The notes: generated from the sequence alone by a model not told the origin. 64,000 nt of DNA from Caenorhabditis elegans (GCF_000002985.6 NC_003281.10:10478001-10542000), one strand, 5' to 3'; shown: positions 45,901 through 57,525, counted from the first letter of the stretch. Numbers and translations are program-made.

Positions 45901-48900
45901 AGTGTCCATATTCCCGCAAAACCCTAATTTTCACACATGGTGCATCGAAGAAAAAAGTTGACTGTTGGAAGTTCCAAATTGGAACATGACCAAGGTTAGG
46001 CGACGTTGCGTAGTCTTCTAACTAACAGCCATGTATCAAAAAACTAGGCCACCGATTTTTTTTCGCAATTTCATGCACATTATTTCCGAGTATTTTTTAC
46101 GCAACGTAGCCAAGTTTTTTGATTATGACCTCGAAAAAATAAAACTCGGTCATGTCGCATGACACAACCCGTGTAGAGTTTTATTGCGAAAACTCGACCA
46201 CCACATGTAATTTCTCGGCCAAATCAAACCTAAATATTCCAGATTAACAGTCACTGCAACGTGTCCAATGGACCTGAAGCTGTTCCCAATGGACTCTCAA
46301 CACTGTAAACTGGAAATTGAAAGCTGTAAGTCACTTTGCTCCCCCGACATCTTCTCCCCGAGTGTGGTTTTCTTTCCAACCTAGTCGTGGGGTAGGCGTG
46401 CCGTTATGTAGCCAGAGATTCAAATTATTTTCATTTACAAAAATGGGTCGATTGCACAAAATTCTCTTTGTTTTCTCTGATTCTCTCTTTCTCATTGCTC
46501 TCTCTCTTTCCATTGATATCTTCCTTTTTTGGTGAATTGTATTTTCCAACAAAAATTAATATTTCTCTAATCCCTCCACATTTTCTATTGTCTCTCACAA
46601 TTTCTCACTCTCCCCTTTTATTGTAATCTTATTATCGATTTATTGAGAATTATCTGGAGAATTTCTCTGTCAGGTGAGTTTTGCACGCTTTTCATATATT
46701 TTATGTTGCTTGCCACAAAAAAACCGAAAAAAAAACGTACAGAAAAAACCATGTACCGTAACCTTGTCGTTTTGAAACTACCGTAACCCTAACCACCGTA
46801 ACCAAAGGCGCATGTCTCTGGGTGTCTCTAACCGATTACGTGGTGAGTGACGTGTCGCTTTGCGTGCTTTCAGACGGCTACAGTATCCTCGACATTATGT
46901 ACGTGTCGCACGAGAAGAAGTCCGTGTCCACCGAGTCTTATGAGTTGCCGCAGTTTGTACTTCAGTCTATCAAGGTCGTCAATCATACGCAAAAGCTTAG
47001 TTCAGGTGGGACTTTACTCCATGATTTTTAGCAGCCGACGTTTTACGGGCCCGTGAAGTGTCGGCTGCAACCAATCGATGCTAGTTTTTTAATCCCAAAA
47101 AGTGTCGGGCGCTGCGAAACGCATACCAACTGTACTATTGTGTCAAACACCAAGTCCTTGATTTCATGCCGAAAAGCAGGCGTGAGGCTCCTAAAAAAAA
47201 TCAGAAATATTTCATTATTTGTCTATATATTATTTCAATATTCCCATTGAATATACAACCCATTAATTTCAGGAGAATATTCCCGCCTTTGCTGGTTCTT
47301 CCTATTCAAGCGTAACATCGGCTTCTACATCATCCAAATATATCTACCATCTGTCCTGATTGTCGTCATCTCATGGGTATCTTTTTGGTTGAGCCGCGAT
47401 GCGACACCGGCAAGAGTTGCTCTCGGAGTCACCACTGTGCTCACAATGACTACTTTGATGACCATGACTAATGTAGGTGTGAAAAATTGGGATTTGACAA
47501 AAAGAGATTTAATTTAAAAAACTAATTGTAAGAAAGCTATAGCTAAAAATTGTTAACTATCAAAATGAACTGAAAAATTGGCTACATTTTGTTAGTTGGC
47601 ACTTTTCTTACATCTTTGTTTGGAGAAAAGTTAGCAGCCGACATCTTGTGGGATTTTCAAGTTTTTGAACTAGAACTTAAAAAAACATGCGCATGCGTAA
47701 CTTAAAAATAAAATAAAGACTAGCACCAAGGCAAAATTCTAAACAAATTTCCTACATTTTCTTAGTTCACAGCACTTATCACACTAGCGCAAAAATTATA
47801 GCGTCTGACATCTCACGGGCGTCTACTAACAGTAACCACCCGCCAGGTGTCGTATGCTTCTTGTTTCTACCTAAATTGTCCGTTTCTTTCAGAGTTCAAT
47901 GCCAAAAGTGTCATATGTGAAAAGTATCGATATATTTCTAGGTGAGTTCATCACTGTTTCTTGATCCTCATTTCTCACACCTCACGTGCGTGGGGGTCCT
48001 TTTGGTATATATTCGACAAATTGTTGCAATTGACGAATCACCTCGCTTACACACTTGTTTCGCTAGAGCTCGAGAGAGAGAGATGGGCTCCAGGCGAGAG
48101 AGCAAAGTGTTGTAATCAATCTATTCGCTGGCAAATTGCTGGCAAATATTACGTCAAATTGGAAGAAGAAGTACGGAGATGGAGATGAAGAGAGAGAGTG
48201 AGAGAGAGGCTGAAGCTTGTCTTTGACATGTGCTCACGGATTTGTTGCCAACTAAAAACGCACATGTCACTACATACACTGATGACACAGATCCCAATAA
48301 AACTTAACAACTGAGATTGGCTCAAGGGACCTGAATAATTGTGAATAAGGGGGTACTGTAGATAGAGGTTACTGTAACTGTGATACTTTAAAAGTAAACA
48401 GTACTATGTATAAAATTAGGACTTTCCAGAAAACCCTTTCCAGAAAACAAATTAGGACTTTCCAGGAACTTCCTCAAACTTTCTAAAATGTTCTAGAATT
48501 TTCCACAAATTTACTAGAACTTCCCGGAACTTTTAAAAGAAGTTCTAAAACCTTCCGAAGCTTCCTTGAAGTTTTTGAAATTTTCTGAATTTTTTCGAAT
48601 GTTGCAATCGTTTTCTGAACCTTCCAGAAGTGCCTCAAAAATTAAAAAAAATTTCTAGAGTTTTCCAGAAGATTCTCGAACTTTATAAAAGTTCTTAGAA
48701 GTTTCTGAAAATTTCAAAAACTTTCCAAAGTTCGCTCAAACCTTCTGGAATCCTTTTGAAATCTGTCGAACTTTATAAAAGTTTATTGCCGACATCTCGC
48801 GGGTATCTCCCCCATAACGATCACCTCTAAAATGTCGGCTGCTTCTTGAAATGCAAAGCAGATAAGCGCACCTAAGAGCACCGTAGTTCAAGATTACTGT

Positions 48901-49800
48901 AGCTAACTTCAAATTTTCAGGTGTCTGCTTCATGATGGTATTCTGTTCACTTCTAGAATACGCCGCCGTCGGATACATCAGCAAACGGATGAAGCTTGTC
49001 CGAGCCAGAAAAGAATCTCGGTATGCCAATTTTGTCGAGAAATCGTCGTTTCCCCCCACCTCCTAGTACATTTATTCCCACACAATCAAGATACAAAACC
49101 TTGCAGAATGCTGACCCCTTTACCACATCTTGAGTCTCTTCCTCCAAAACGTACTCTATCCGTTCCCTCGTATTTCAACAACACCACGTACCGCCCGTTT
49201 TACTCGTCCACCGATCAAACGTCCAACCTGTACATTCCGGAGTCGCAGCGCACGACGATTTTCTCAGTATGCACGGTTTTTGAAAATTGCGCATCAAATG
49301 TGGTGTTTTGAAATTTCACTTTAATGCATCATGTTTGAAGCGGAAGACTGCATGTGTTTGCCTTACTTTTAAAACTAACTTTTGCAGAATGAGGATGCAG
49401 TGCCGAATGAACTAACTCCAATGCTCGGACGGAGTAACTCACAAGCATCCGTATTTCTGTATCAGAGTGAGATTTTTTTTGATTTTTGTGTGGACGTGAC
49501 GAACTTGCGCCTGGGATGAGATGCATCACATTTTACGCGCAAGTTCTCACCGAAAAACCATTTCAGCGGCTGTAATATCCGATGACGAGTTCGGAAGATT
49601 CTGGCGTTGGCTCCGACCATCCAACATTGACAAGTACTCACGCTCACTGTTCCCATCTGTAAACTGCACATTTCTATTTCTACCGTACCGTCCGTCTCTC
49701 AAATTTTCAGATTTTTGTGCTCTTCAACGTCGGCTACTGGGCCTACTTCATCCGGCAGAGCCAGATTCAGGAAGAGCAACGGAACAGTCAAATTCTCTAA
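42968..49800 (+). CDS. unc-49: GABA-gated chloride channel, UNC-49A subunit
   Basis: Shared exons 42968..43041, 44047..44133, 44722..44797, 44916..45157, 46243..46325, then A exons 46874..47005, 47273..47472, 47893..47941, 48921..49020, 49107..49266, 49388..49466, 49567..49658, 49711..49800; 487 aa. The signal peptide is about residues 1-20 ([20 protein letters not shown]). The Cys-loop spans C167-C181 ([15 protein letters not shown]). TM1 is [19 protein letters not shown]. The TM2 border PARVALG, followed by [13 protein letters not shown], marks an anion channel. TM3 is in exons 47893 and 48921, the large cytoplasmic loop follows, and TM4 is [14 protein letters not shown]. This is the neuromuscular-junction inhibitory receptor of body muscle. 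The three C-termini arise by splicing a common N-half to cassette A, B or C. Confidence 0.93.
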
Positions 49801-51961
49801 TTTCTGATCACACCACTCCTCATCTCATTCTATTGTAGCCTTTTTTTTTCGAATCATTTCTGAATATCTCTTATCTTCTCAAAGATGGCATCGCCTAACC
49901 ACCCCCCACTTAGCACACAAAAATGCTCTCTTCTAGAATTTGTTGAGAACGGAGACACCGATTTTGCAGACGGGTACGAGACGAAAGATATCGACTACTA
50001 TTGGGGGAAGAAGCGGACTGATTTGGAGATAACGGCTGTCAAGTTTGATACCTTCCAGTTGCCGCAGTTTCAGCCAACGCTGTATTTTGTGAATACAACT
50101 AAAGCCGAGACCTCATCAGGTATGTCATAATTAAGCTTAGGCTTAGGCTTAGGCATAGGCTTAGGTATATGTTTAGGCTTATGCTTAGGCCTACGCTTAG
50201 ACTTAGGCATAGGTTTAGGCTTAGGCTCAGGCTCAGGATTAGACCTAGGCTTATGCTTAGGATTATTCTAGTAAGGCCTAGGCTAAAAGTAAGGCCTAGG
50301 CAAAACTTTAGTTTCTTTTGTAGTATGCAAAAAGTGCTCAAACTATTTGTCAAATGAAACATTTTACAGGAAAATACGTACGCCTGGCGCTGGAAGTAAT
50401 ATTGGTTCGAAATATGGGCTTCTACACTATGAACATCGTCATCCCATCCATCCTGATCGTCACCATATCTTGGGTATCATTTTGGTTGAATCGAGAAGCT
50501 TCGCCGGCTCGAGTTGGATTGGGTGTGACTACTGTGCTCACAATGACAACTCTGATCACTACAACCAATAATTCGATGCCAAAAGTGTCTTATGTCAAGG
50601 GTCTGGATGTGTTTCTTAATTTTTGGTGAGTCTGGGATTTTGGTTGAGAGATTTATTTTCAAATTAAAAATTCCAGTTTCGTAATGGTATTCGCCTCGTT
50701 GCTCGAGTACGCCATAGTATCCTACATGAATAAACGACTGGTCCTCCGACGGGAAAAACGAAGAAAAGCCGCCGAACAACAGCAGCGAAACGAGATGCCA
50801 ATGTTCAACGCGAGCCCGAAGGCCGCCAATAATAATGTGAGCATTTTCAGATTAATTTCAGAATTTCAGTTCTCCGTTTTTTGTTTTAAACACAAACACA
50901 TTCTTATTTAGTCATACGAAATGACACTTATGTCGCAAAATTCGACGCCTGCCAAAAGCTATGTACAGGTACTACCGAAGGCTACGGCTATTGTGAATGT
51001 CGTGTCGTACCAATCAGAGAGCACATTTTAGAGCAAATAATTATGTTGTCAATTGAGAAGGTGTGGTGCGAAAATTGCTGAAAATTGCAAAAAAAAATTT
51101 CTCGAAAACCCCCTCTCAATTGACACCTTCCCACCCGAGTCTTCATTAGAATGTGTCTGTATTTTTCCACGCTTGTAAAGCAGTCAAACAGCACACCACA
51201 TTTGTGATGTGGCCGAGTTTTCTCAATCGAGGCGGCCACGTGACAAACTTGTGCACAGAGTGTGTGGTAGATTTTCATGCTTTTGAGAGCACCTATTTCC
51301 TTTGAAAGTAATCAATAAAAAGTTTAAATTTTTTAAGGCTGACTTGTACTTTGCCGGACACAATTCCTCTATGGTTAGTTTTAGAAAATAATTTTTTGGG
51401 ATAAAAATAATAATTTGCTGAAAATTTTCAGAATCCATTGATGGAGATCCCAGAAAATTGTGATTGCCGGACGATTCCAATGATGCAACATCCACGTCTT
51501 GTCACAGACGGCGCACATACGCTATGGCCGGCTCCATTCGCGCGGCCGAAAAAGGTGAATAAGTTTTTTCAGAAAATTTGAATCTCCTGTCAGAATTTTT
51601 TCGCCGGAAAATTTTGCTTTCCCGCCAAAAGTTTTTCAATAAATTTGAATTCCCACCTAAATTTATCTTTAAATATTATTTACGACTCCTCTGCAAAACC
51701 AAAAAATAGCCTTTTTTTAATCAATAAATTCCAGGCTTCCAAGACATGCTGCCAACGATGGACGCCTGCAAAAATCGATAAGCTTAGCCGATACGGTTTC
51801 CCATTGTCTTTCTCTATCTTCAATAGTTTGTCTCCTTTTTGGACTATTTCCTCTAACCAAATTTAATTGCAGTAGTCTACTGGTTGTATATGAAATATCT
51901 AAGCTTAAACTCGTCGGACAAGATCCAGGAGAACGACAAGTGGCAGCAGATCCACTGGTGA
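42968..51961 (+). CDS. unc-49: GABA-gated chloride channel, UNC-49B subunit
   Basis: The five shared exons (to 46325) join to B exons 49970..50119, 50370..50625, 50677..50836, 50912..50968, 51338..51373, 51432..51554, 51735..51825, 51873..51961; 507 aa. The B cassette starts at the same phase as A (residue 188, Tyr-Gly) and so replaces everything after the Cys-loop. [19 protein letters not shown] is TM1; PARVGLG leads TM2 ([13 protein letters not shown]); TM4 is SFSIFNIVYWLYM. UNC-49B is the subunit that forms functional GABA receptors by itself or with UNC-49C. Several small in-frame exons between TM3 and TM4 (19, 12 and 41 codons, all phase 0) can be skipped without frame change, giving loop variants. 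Reading through the 50968 donor stops at 51031. Confidence 0.92.
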
Positions 51962-54553
51962 ACACCCGAGATATAATCCCCCCCGTACCCGCCCGTCATT
52001 CCAAAACTTTTTCACTTTCTTACTATTTCTCGCCTTTCTCGTTGTTACCTCCCCTTTACCTTCCCAGTGCAATCGGCCACGTTTTCTGCATGCTTGCAGT
52101 GACTAAACCACCTTCCAGAATGACGTCATCATCATCTTCCACATCATCAACTTGTGATCTACAGAGTGCAAGCTTCTGCATGAACTTCTTCCCTCTCCTT
52201 TACTACAACGTTGGGGTCGAACCCATCGCCTTGAGATTGGTAATTGGTCATTGCACACAAGAAACACCGAATCTCACGCGCAAAAGTTTCACCCAACGTT
52301 GAGCCATCCATTTCTGTATATAACTTTTCTCCCGCCTCCCCCTTCCCCCCAATTTTCATGTAAAATTTGTCCGGTGTGAGCGTGTGTGTGTTTTCAAAGT
52401 TTCAACGCTTTTGTACAACAGTTTTTTTTGCATTTTTCAAAAAAAAAAAAATTAAGCTAGTAGTCTGTAATTCTGTTGCTTTTCTTTCTCGTCGTCGTTG
52501 CTTCCTCATCAACATAGAATAGATTCAACCCGCTTAACCTGTGTCATCATATCCAACCACCAACCATGAAGCCCAATGTGTTCAGATGCGTATTCGACGG
52601 CCGAAATCGAGTACAAATGGTGTACGTCGAAGGAGCCGAATTGTTCGACAGCGGTCAAGGCCGACGCGAACATCGAACTGTCGAGTTATAAATTCACTAA
52701 AATCTGCCAAAAACGGACACTTGCCAGCACTTCATCGGGTTAGTTTTTGAAAAAAAAAACGGAGTCGATGCACCATGTTTTCAAGAACATCACTAGCAAC
52801 AACACTCTTTAAAAATACATTTTCCACTTTTCTGGAGGCGCCACTTCAATGTTTCGCGTCGATGTACCATGTTTTTGAATGTTAATCCGTTTGACCTCCA
52901 GAAATCGCGGGATTCAAACTTTGAATTGTGTGACGTCACACTGATGCACCATGTTTTTCTCCTACTTCATTGTTAAGTGGCCGACAATAACATTTGGCCA
53001 TTGATTTTTTTACTGAGAAAGTCATAAATCGAAATTTTAAAAACCTTTTTTTAATAAAAACAACTATCGATTTTTTGAGCGTGGCCGGTGAAGGTCGGTG
53101 CTTTACACAACTCGTAAAAGCATCGTTAACGATAAGTGAGAAAAGTTAAAGCTAATAAAAAATGTCAGGTGCTCTTTTTTTTGCTCGAAATGAACAAATA
53201 TTTTAAAGCCTTAAAAAAAAGTTTTCAGGGACCTACTCTCGTCTACGGGTTAGTTTCATATTTGATCGCGACAGCGGCTTCTACTTTCTTCAAATATTTT
53301 TCCCTGCCAGCCTCGTCGTAGTTTTATCATGGGTATGTTTGGGGCGGTGGCCTAACTTTCAAGAAAATCCTCTTCCAGATCTCATTCTGGATCAATCGTG
53401 ACTCGGCGCCTTCGCGAACCCTAATCGGTACGATGACGGTGCTCACTGAGACTCATCTTATGACCGGAACCAATCGACGTCTTCCACCAGTTGCCTATGT
53501 AAAAGCCGTTGATGTATTCCTCGGTTTCTGCTATCTTCTGGTTATACTGGCGTTGATCGAGTACGCCTGTGTTGCCTACTCAAAAAAGAAGAACGAGGAT
53601 CGTCGGAGAAGAGAGAAGAAGACGGAGCATAAACCTGCTCCGCCGACACCTGATATTCTTCACGGTAAGTGTGCCTACCTTTAGTTTACCTACGACTACA
53701 GTACATACCTAATACTGAAATTAATTTTTTTGGTAATATAGGAGTACTGTAGTGTTACTGTAGTTTTGGAAAATACGAGTTTTTGTTTTTTGAAGAGATG
53801 CTGGATTGGGGTTAGAGCTGAGAGAGAGAGATGAGAGAGAGGGCACCGTAGAAGTACTGCCGGAATACTGTAGGGGTACTGTAGGACTTCTGTAATTTTG
53901 GAAATAGTTGTTGTCTTTTGAAGAACGGTACTGTGGGAGTACTATGGGAGTACTGTAACTGAGGGAGTATTGTAGGATTACTGTAGAGTAATGTAGTTTT
54001 AGCAAAAATAAATATTGTGTTTAGTGTCGGGGAACTGTACTCCTAAATTACCCCCACTGTAGGGGTAATATAGAAGTACTGTAGTTTTAACAGAAACTAG
54101 CTTTTTTAGCCGCCCATTTTTTGGCTAAAACCCATTTTTTGAGTTTCTCATGAGAAATTAAATTGAGAAAACTCTTCCACCAATCCCATTTACCTGTTAT
54201 ATTTCCAGACGTCCGCCTTGCCGAATGCACATGCAACGCGGCTCCAACCTCGATCATCGCCGTCATCAAGCAGTCGAATCGATTCTGTGTCAGTCACAGT
54301 CACATTGACATCGTCAGCCGTGCCGCGTTTCCTCTTGTTGTAAGTGACCGAGATTTTGCATTTTGACAAACTGACACACTTATTTTTTTCTAAAACTACA
54401 TTATTTCCTTTGGAGTTTTATAAATATTGAAACAATTTCCAGTTCATCTTGTTCAACACTCTCTTCTGGCTGATTCTACTGTACAAATCCAAGCGTCTGC
54501 CGTATATTAGTGAACACGAGGGTGACCGTTGCGATGCTCCAGACCTTCATTAA
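42968..54553 (+). CDS. unc-49: GABA receptor, UNC-49C subunit
   Basis: The five shared exons join to C exons 52586..52738, 53229..53332, 53379..53664, 54209..54339, 54443..54553; 448 aa, the shortest isoform. The C cassette is the most diverged: [19 protein letters not shown] is TM1, and the TM2 entrance is PSRTLIG with [14 protein letters not shown], so the PAR motif and several pore-lining Thr/Met positions differ from A and B. TM4 is [17 protein letters not shown]-49C is a co-subunit that with B forms the native heteromer and lowers GABA and picrotoxin sensitivity. AATAAA at 54684-54689 is the likely end of the C transcript and of the gene. Confidence 0.92.
43282..43530. repeat. Interstitial telomere-like repeat (GCCTAA)n in unc-49 intron 1
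   Basis: About 40 units of AAGCCT/AAGTCT, a diverged (GCCTAA)n, which is the complement of the worm telomere unit TTAGGC. Four perfect units in a row occur at its right end. Chance reading frames give Lys/Pro- or Leu/Arg-repeat peptides that are not genes. Confidence 0.9.
47031..47068. repeat. Near-perfect palindrome of the GCAGCCGACATC family
   Basis: GCAGCCGACGTTTTACGGG is followed by its imperfect mirror CCCGTGAAGTGTCGGCTGC with the axis at GGGCCC. It lies in the unc-49A intron 47006-47272. It has no internal spacer, so it may fold as one hairpin. Confidence 0.85.
48410..48782. repeat. Degenerate TTCCAGAA/TTCTAGAA array in unc-49A intron
   Basis: About 370 bp of diverged 15-20-bp units built on TTTCCAGAACTTTCT, with several TTCnnGAA dyads (TTCTAGAA, TTCCAGAA). 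It ends beside a GCCGACATCTCGCGGG motif. It resembles heat-shock-element-rich worm repeats. Confidence 0.75.
50128..50300. repeat. Interstitial telomere-like repeat (TTAGGC)n in unc-49B intron
   Basis: Diverged units of TTAGGC/TTAGGT on the plus strand, opposite in orientation to the array near 43.3 kb, immediately after the first B-cassette exon. Confidence 0.88.
53725..54095. repeat. TACTGTAG-type tandem array in unc-49C intron
   Basis: Twenty or so irregular units of GTACTGTAG/GGAGTACTGTAGG with AGAGAGAG interruptions at 53820-53842, all in intron 53665-54208. The unit is common in worm dispersed repeats. Confidence 0.8.
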
Positions 54554-54734
54554 TCTCAATCCAACTTCCTCATCATTTTCCATTTCGAATATCTCTTTTT
54601 CTTGCACAGAAGCCTTTTTTCGTTTTTTTTTATTGATTTATTTTTACGGATTTTTAGATAATGCACAGATGCCTCATTGCTCAAATAAATTTATTTTAAT
54701 TGTCGATTTTTTTTGCAAATTTTTTTGTCGACGA

Positions 54735-55020
54735 ATTCGGAAAAAAATTGCCGGTTTGCCGATTTGCCGGAAGTTTTCAATTCCAGCAATTTTCCGGTTT
54801 GTCGTTTTGCCAGAAAATTTCAATTCCGGCAATTTGCCGGTTTGCCAGAAAGTTTCAATTCCAGCAATTTGACGGTTTTCCGGAAATTTTCAATTCCAGC
54901 AATTTGCCGGTTTGTCGATTTGCCAGATATTTTCAATTCCGGCAATTTACCGGTGGTCAAAATCCCAGAAATTTTCAATTCCGGCAATTTGCCGGAAGAT
55001 TTAAATTCCAGCAATTTGCT
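54735..55020. repeat. Dispersed TTCCGGCAAATTGCCG repeat, copy 4
   Basis: Repeated CAATTCCGGCAATTTGCCGG units, about nine, directly downstream of the unc-49 end and following TTTTTTTGTCGACGAATTCGG. Same family as the PTR intron copies. Confidence 0.85.
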
Positions 55021-56490
55021 GCTAATAGCCTCACTTTTTGGCCTAGCATCTGGCTAATTTTATTCATTTTTTGAAGATATGTTTAAAGTTGGATAGGTAC
55101 CCCTAATGTTGCCCTAATGATACTAAATGCTCAGCTTAACTAAATTTACTTAAACTCTGATGAGGCGTCATAGACTACCCAATGCAGATCAATCGTTTCA
55201 GAAATAGCACCATGGATTGTTAGTATTGCAAAACTCATTCACACTGATTTCTAAACCATAAAGCTATTACCCCCCTCTGCAACCTGTACTACGTGCAGAC
55301 TTCCACCCACATAACTGACGCCTATTTTCAATTCAACACCGTCATTCTGATGATCGGCTTCCTTGAACAACCTCGTTTTCTTTCTTTTTTTATTCGCCCT
55401 CTCTCTTGCAATGCAAACAATCTCTTATCACCATATCAATGTCTGTGATTGCCTGAATCTCTAAAGTATTTCGTCGCTTCCTTTCCCGATATAGTTACAT
55501 GTTATGTCAATTAAGTGTATGTGTGTGTAAGATAGGAGACAGAAACAACACCAAAAATGAATTTCAGGTGATGGTTTTCTTTGTCATGCTGACTGAAAAC
55601 GTGTCAATTGGAAAATGATGGGTCAGGAATCCTGCCTATCTTGATAAACCGGGTGGTGGTGTCATTGATTTATAAGGGTACGCGTGGAAGAACGCGGATA
55701 ATGATGATGAAATGTAGACAGAGAATGATTCATTATCATATCTCTATTGATATCATATTAAAATAATGTTGCCACGTGGCACTATACTTACCTTACTTGT
55801 TTTTGCTCAAGCTTTACAAAAGTGAGCCCGGAAACAAAAAAAAGTGAAACAAAAATCGGGTGTTTTTTTCAGAAAATTTGAATTTCCCACTAAAAATTGT
55901 CTTTCTCACAAAGTTTGAATTTTCCGCCAAAAATATTTTTATCAGAAATTTGAATTTCGTGCCAAATTTTTACCTCAGAAAATTTAAGTTTTTCTGCCGA
56001 AAATTGTTCTCAAAAATTTTTTCCCGCTGAAAATTATTTTTCAAAAAATTTGAATTTCCCGCCAAAAAAATTTCTTTAAAATTTGAACTTCCCGCAAATT
56101 TGAAGAACGTTGAACAGTTAGTCCGTGTGATTTGATCTACTCGATCTCATTGATAAGATCATATACCAAAATACTATACATCTATATTCCGACTACAAAC
56201 TCCCATGACACCTCACCATTCTTCTCACCCCTCCCCTCAAGCATCTTCCGATCTTCAAAGAGTTTCGTCGCCAAATTAGGGTCTCCACAGCAGCAGCATC
56301 TTTCAACGAAACGATGCCGACCCACGTGCGTTATCAGTTTCTTTTGACCACATTGCATCACTATTTGTGGTCTCCTCAATGTCACGTGTCCAACTTCCCC
56401 CGCCCCCAGCCCGCCCCTTTCGACGTCGACTCATTTCAGTTTGTCGACGACGACGAAATTCGTGACGATCCGAATTTTGCGTGAGGGTGC

Positions 56491-56497
56491 TATAAAA
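56491..56497 (+). promoter_or_regulatory. Orphan TATA box
   Basis: TATAAAA in the context GGTGCTATAAAAGTCGGCAC, inside a GC-richer island (56440-56545) rich in GTCGAC/GACGACGAC. About 55 bp downstream is an ATG opening a 23-codon ORF (56553, MLFTVFSSS). No gene is known to start here; the plus strand gene hpd-1 is 1 kb away. Confidence 0.4.
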
Positions 56498-57009
56498 GTC
56501 GGCACTTGCATTATGTGCAGTAACACAGTGCCACTATAGTCTACTAGCACTCAGATGTTGTTTACAGTTTTTTCTTCTTCTTTCTCTCTTTCATTTTGGC
56601 GAGTTGTATCTCGGTTCATATTGTAGATATTTATAAATTTTAAACTACAAAGCTTTGTCAAATGAATTTTTTCATATGCTACATAGTTTTAAAGCTTTTA
56701 TGTTACATTTGTTACTATACAGTACTATTTGTAAACTATATTTACCTAGTTTTAAAATATTTCCAAAAAAATTTTATTTCGATATTGTTTTTAGACAACC
56801 CTTATGCCACCCCAATTTTCAAGACATACAATGCCGGTTAAGGGATTTTCCAGAAAGAGTTTAAATTTCAAAACGTTTACTAACAAGATGTGGTGTATTT
56901 TTTCCGTTCATTAAGCGGCAGACGACTTGCGGGCCAATTTTTTTAACATTAAATCTGCAATTATCTGTAACTCAAGTTGATGTTTTTATATAGAACATTT
57001 GAACAAAAA

Positions 57010-57478
57010 TTGAATTGCCGGAATGGAAATTTTCGGCAAACCGGCAATTTGACAGAATTTAGAACTTCCGTCAAAACAGCAAATTGCTAATTTGCCGCAA
57101 AAATGGTAATTACGGAATATTTTCGGCAAATTGTGGCTGTGCACATTTTTTTTTTGGAAATTTTAGATTATCAATTTTATCATTTTTAAATCGGCAAAGA
57201 TTATCAATTTAATTCTGCATAATTGTACGTATCCTATGAATGCTCCTACATCTATTTTAAAAAGCAAAAAATTTCCATGAAAAGATTTCGAAAAAACGGG
57301 CAAAAAATTTCCAAAAAGGCTTAGTTTCCGTCTTATAAAACATCCCTTTAAAAACTTCAGGCAAATTGTTATTCGGCAATTTGTCAAAAATCAAAGTTTC
57401 CGGCAAGTCCACAAACCGACAATTTGCCGAATTTTTTCGAAAAAAAAATTTGCCGAACTGCAATTGCTGCCCACCCCC
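57010..57478. repeat. Dispersed TTCCGGCAAATTGCCG repeat, copy 5
   Basis: TTGCCGGAATGGAAATTTTCGGCAAACCGGCAA at the left and a right terminus GCTGCCCACCCCCCTG. The middle segment near 57320 (TTTCCGTCTTATAAAACATC) is the reverse complement of the GACGGAAACAC segment in the PTR copies. It ends 50 bp before the hpd-1 leader. Confidence 0.8.
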
Positions 57479-57520
57479 CTGGACTTTTTTCTTCCTTTTT
57501 TATCCTTAAACTCTATAAAT

Positions 57521-57525
57521 TCCAG
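57521..57525 (+). promoter_or_regulatory. Trans-splice acceptor of hpd-1
   Basis: AAATTCCAG followed by a 22-bp leader and the hpd-1 ATG, with a pyrimidine-rich stretch upstream and no donor before it. Confidence 0.5.
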
